Assembly (NCBI GenBank): GCA_005879655.1
Contig: VBJK01000490.1
Coordinates: 1 to 7,368, forward strand
Origin: Chloroflexota bacterium
GTDB taxonomy: Bacteria > Chloroflexota > Ktedonobacteria > Ktedonobacterales > Ktedonobacteraceae
Reading direction: 5' to 3'
DNA length: 7,368 bases
The notes beneath the pieces were generated by a model. The model was not told the origin of the DNA and searched no databases. It was given only the letters and a program-made list of their open reading frames with translations. Position 1 is the stretch's first letter. Each line of letters starts with the position of its first letter. The translations under genes and the position numbers were made by a program. Below, one piece after another: positions 6,284-7,368 of this stretch.

Positions 6284-6356
6284 ATTTACTCCTTAAACAG
6301 CTGAAAAGATCAGAATAGAGAAGATCCTTTTTAGTCTGAACTGTACAGCTACGGTC

Positions 6357-7364
6357 CTATCTTTTGCTCAGTGCTTCTTTGGCAGCTGAGTTCAGCATAG
6401 GAAACTGCATAAGAACCGGGTAGTTGACGGTGTTTTGCAATTGGGAGAGCGAATGCACAGTACGATCACGTCGCAGTAAAATCACAATATAGAGCGTACA
6501 CGCTAGGAGAGCTACTGCTAAACCAATAGCACCAGCAGTAAGGACCAGTTTCATACGAGAGACAGGACTGCTTGCTACTAAGGGTGAATCAAGTACCTTA
6601 AACAAGGTATTGGTACCAGCGTTCTGTGTATTAATTTGCTGCTTTAGTGTGACAATGCGGCTTTGAATGGTTTCCACCGTAGATTGTGCTTGTAGCCTCT
6701 GTGAGTCAAGAAGGGCATACTTTGGATCATTGAGTGGTACAGCACCCGGCTTCGCTAGCTCTGGATGCTTCATAAGATACTGCGACTCTGCATTGACCGC
6801 AGCGTCTGCATCTTGTTTTGCGGTAATCAATTGTTCTTGATAAGGGTTTAACAGGTTCTCAGCTTCCAGAATACTGAAGTCTTGACTGCGTAACCCATAA
6901 TTGTCTATCACAGCAGCAACTACTTGCTGAGCCACTTGTGGATTACTATTGGCGTATGAGATAGTATAGAGATTATATCCTTGAGCCGCAGTCTCTACAC
7001 GAAGAGATACCTCCTGAAACAAGGTTTCGTCAAGCAGTTGAGGATTGGATAATGTGGATTCAGGAAGACTGAGCGTAGATGCTAGCTTAGCTGATTTGGC
7101 AACAGCCAATGCAAATTCACGACTCTGCAATAACTCGCTCAGCGCCCTGGACTGGGTTTGTGCCGGGGTTGACAAAAGATCAGCTTCTGGACCAGTTGTA
7201 CTGATAATCTCATAACGACGTAATGCCCAGAGGGATACTTTGGTTTGATACGATCTTGGTAAAATATATGCAATCGCTACACTTAATGATATGAGCAGAA
7301 CACATAATGTTAAAAGCCTTATTGGTTGCCGAAAGATCACTTCGAGAATACGAGTCACTGTCAA
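6357..7364 (-). CDS. Wzz-type chain-length / co-polymerase membrane protein
   Basis: A 335-residue polysaccharide co-polymerase. It shows the family layout: a short cytoplasmic N-terminus, first membrane segment (about 17-36), a large extracytoplasmic domain (37-270) with a helical, glutamine- and alanine-rich stretch likely to form a coiled coil (about 165-250), a proline-containing DSPLVASSPVSR segment (259-270) just before the second membrane segment (about 272-297), and a short cytoplasmic tail (298-335). There is no fused kinase domain; the next gene supplies the ATPase, as in split CapA/CapB or CpsC/CpsD pairs. It should set glycan chain length with the Wzy-like protein. No in-frame ATG exists before residue 198 and TAA stands directly before codon 1, so translation starts at TTG 7364 or GTG 7358; the ribosome site would lie outside the window. 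Confidence 0.85.
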   Translation of the reverse strand: MTVTRILEVIFRQPIRLLTLCVLLISLSVAIAYILPRSYQTKVSLWALRRYEIISTTGPEADLLSTPAQTQSRALSELLQSREFALAVAKSAKLASTLSLPESTLSNPQLLDETLFQEVSLRVETAAQGYNLYTISYANSNPQVAQQVVAAVIDNYGLRSQDFSILEAENLLNPYQEQLITAKQDADAAVNAESQYLMKHPELAKPGAVPLNDPKYALLDSQRLQAQSTVETIQSRIVTLKQQINTQNAGTNTLFKVLDSPLVASSPVSRMKLVLTAGAIGLAVALLACTLYIVILLRRDRTVHSLSQLQNTVNYPVLMQFPMLNSAAKEALSKR

Positions 7365-7368
7365 TTAC

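Noticed and set aside
6304..6330. Eight-pair hairpin around two GATC sequences between the Wzz-like and ATPase genes
   Set aside because: The stem is short, includes a G-U pair on the transcribed strand, has an 11-base loop and is not followed by a T-run; a weak TTCAGA-17-TATTCT promoter match nearby is also not convincing.

Overview
The window carries bacterial genes, all on the minus strand, so transcription runs from right to left. It holds the 5' part of an NAD-biosynthesis gene (nadB) at the left edge, a 340-base regulatory interval, and then a compact run of seven genes (about 602-7364) that reads as an envelope or extracellular polysaccharide operon. The style resembles Chloroflexota of the Ktedonobacteria type: a short Wzz protein, a separate CpsD-like ATPase with an unusual Walker A' motif, an O-antigen-ligase-like protein, and strong AGGAG ribosome sites. 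This placement is an inference from gene style only; no rRNA or other taxonomic marker is present.

Operon order in the direction of transcription: a Wzz-type chain-length/co-polymerase membrane protein (7364-6357, non-ATG start); a CpsD/BY-kinase-like cytoplasmic ATPase without a tyrosine tail (6283-5483); a 46-residue protein with two membrane segments (5456-5316); a Wzy/WaaL-like polymerase or ligase (5313-3766); a GT4 glycosyltransferase (3769-2585); a membrane GT2 glycosyltransferase with the QxxRW motif (2566-1331); and a family S51 (peptidase E/cyanophycinase-like) serine hydrolase (1318-602). Gaps are +73, +26, +2, -4, +18 and +12 bases, which supports co-transcription and translational coupling. 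The promoter, the initiating phosphosugar transferase and a flippase are not in the window and would be expected beyond the right edge or elsewhere.

Working model: glycosyltransferases assemble a lipid-linked oligosaccharide at the inner face of the membrane. The Wzy/WaaL-like protein polymerises or transfers it, with the Wzz-like protein and the ATPase controlling length. The small membrane protein sits between the ATPase and the polymerase and may be an accessory of that complex. The S51 hydrolase at the operon end has no obvious role in polysaccharide synthesis.

Left of the operon, 262-601 holds a hairpin with a T-run and, just upstream of nadB, a sigma70-like promoter. It is covered by two similar 21-base palindromes, which look like operators for a repressor of NAD synthesis.
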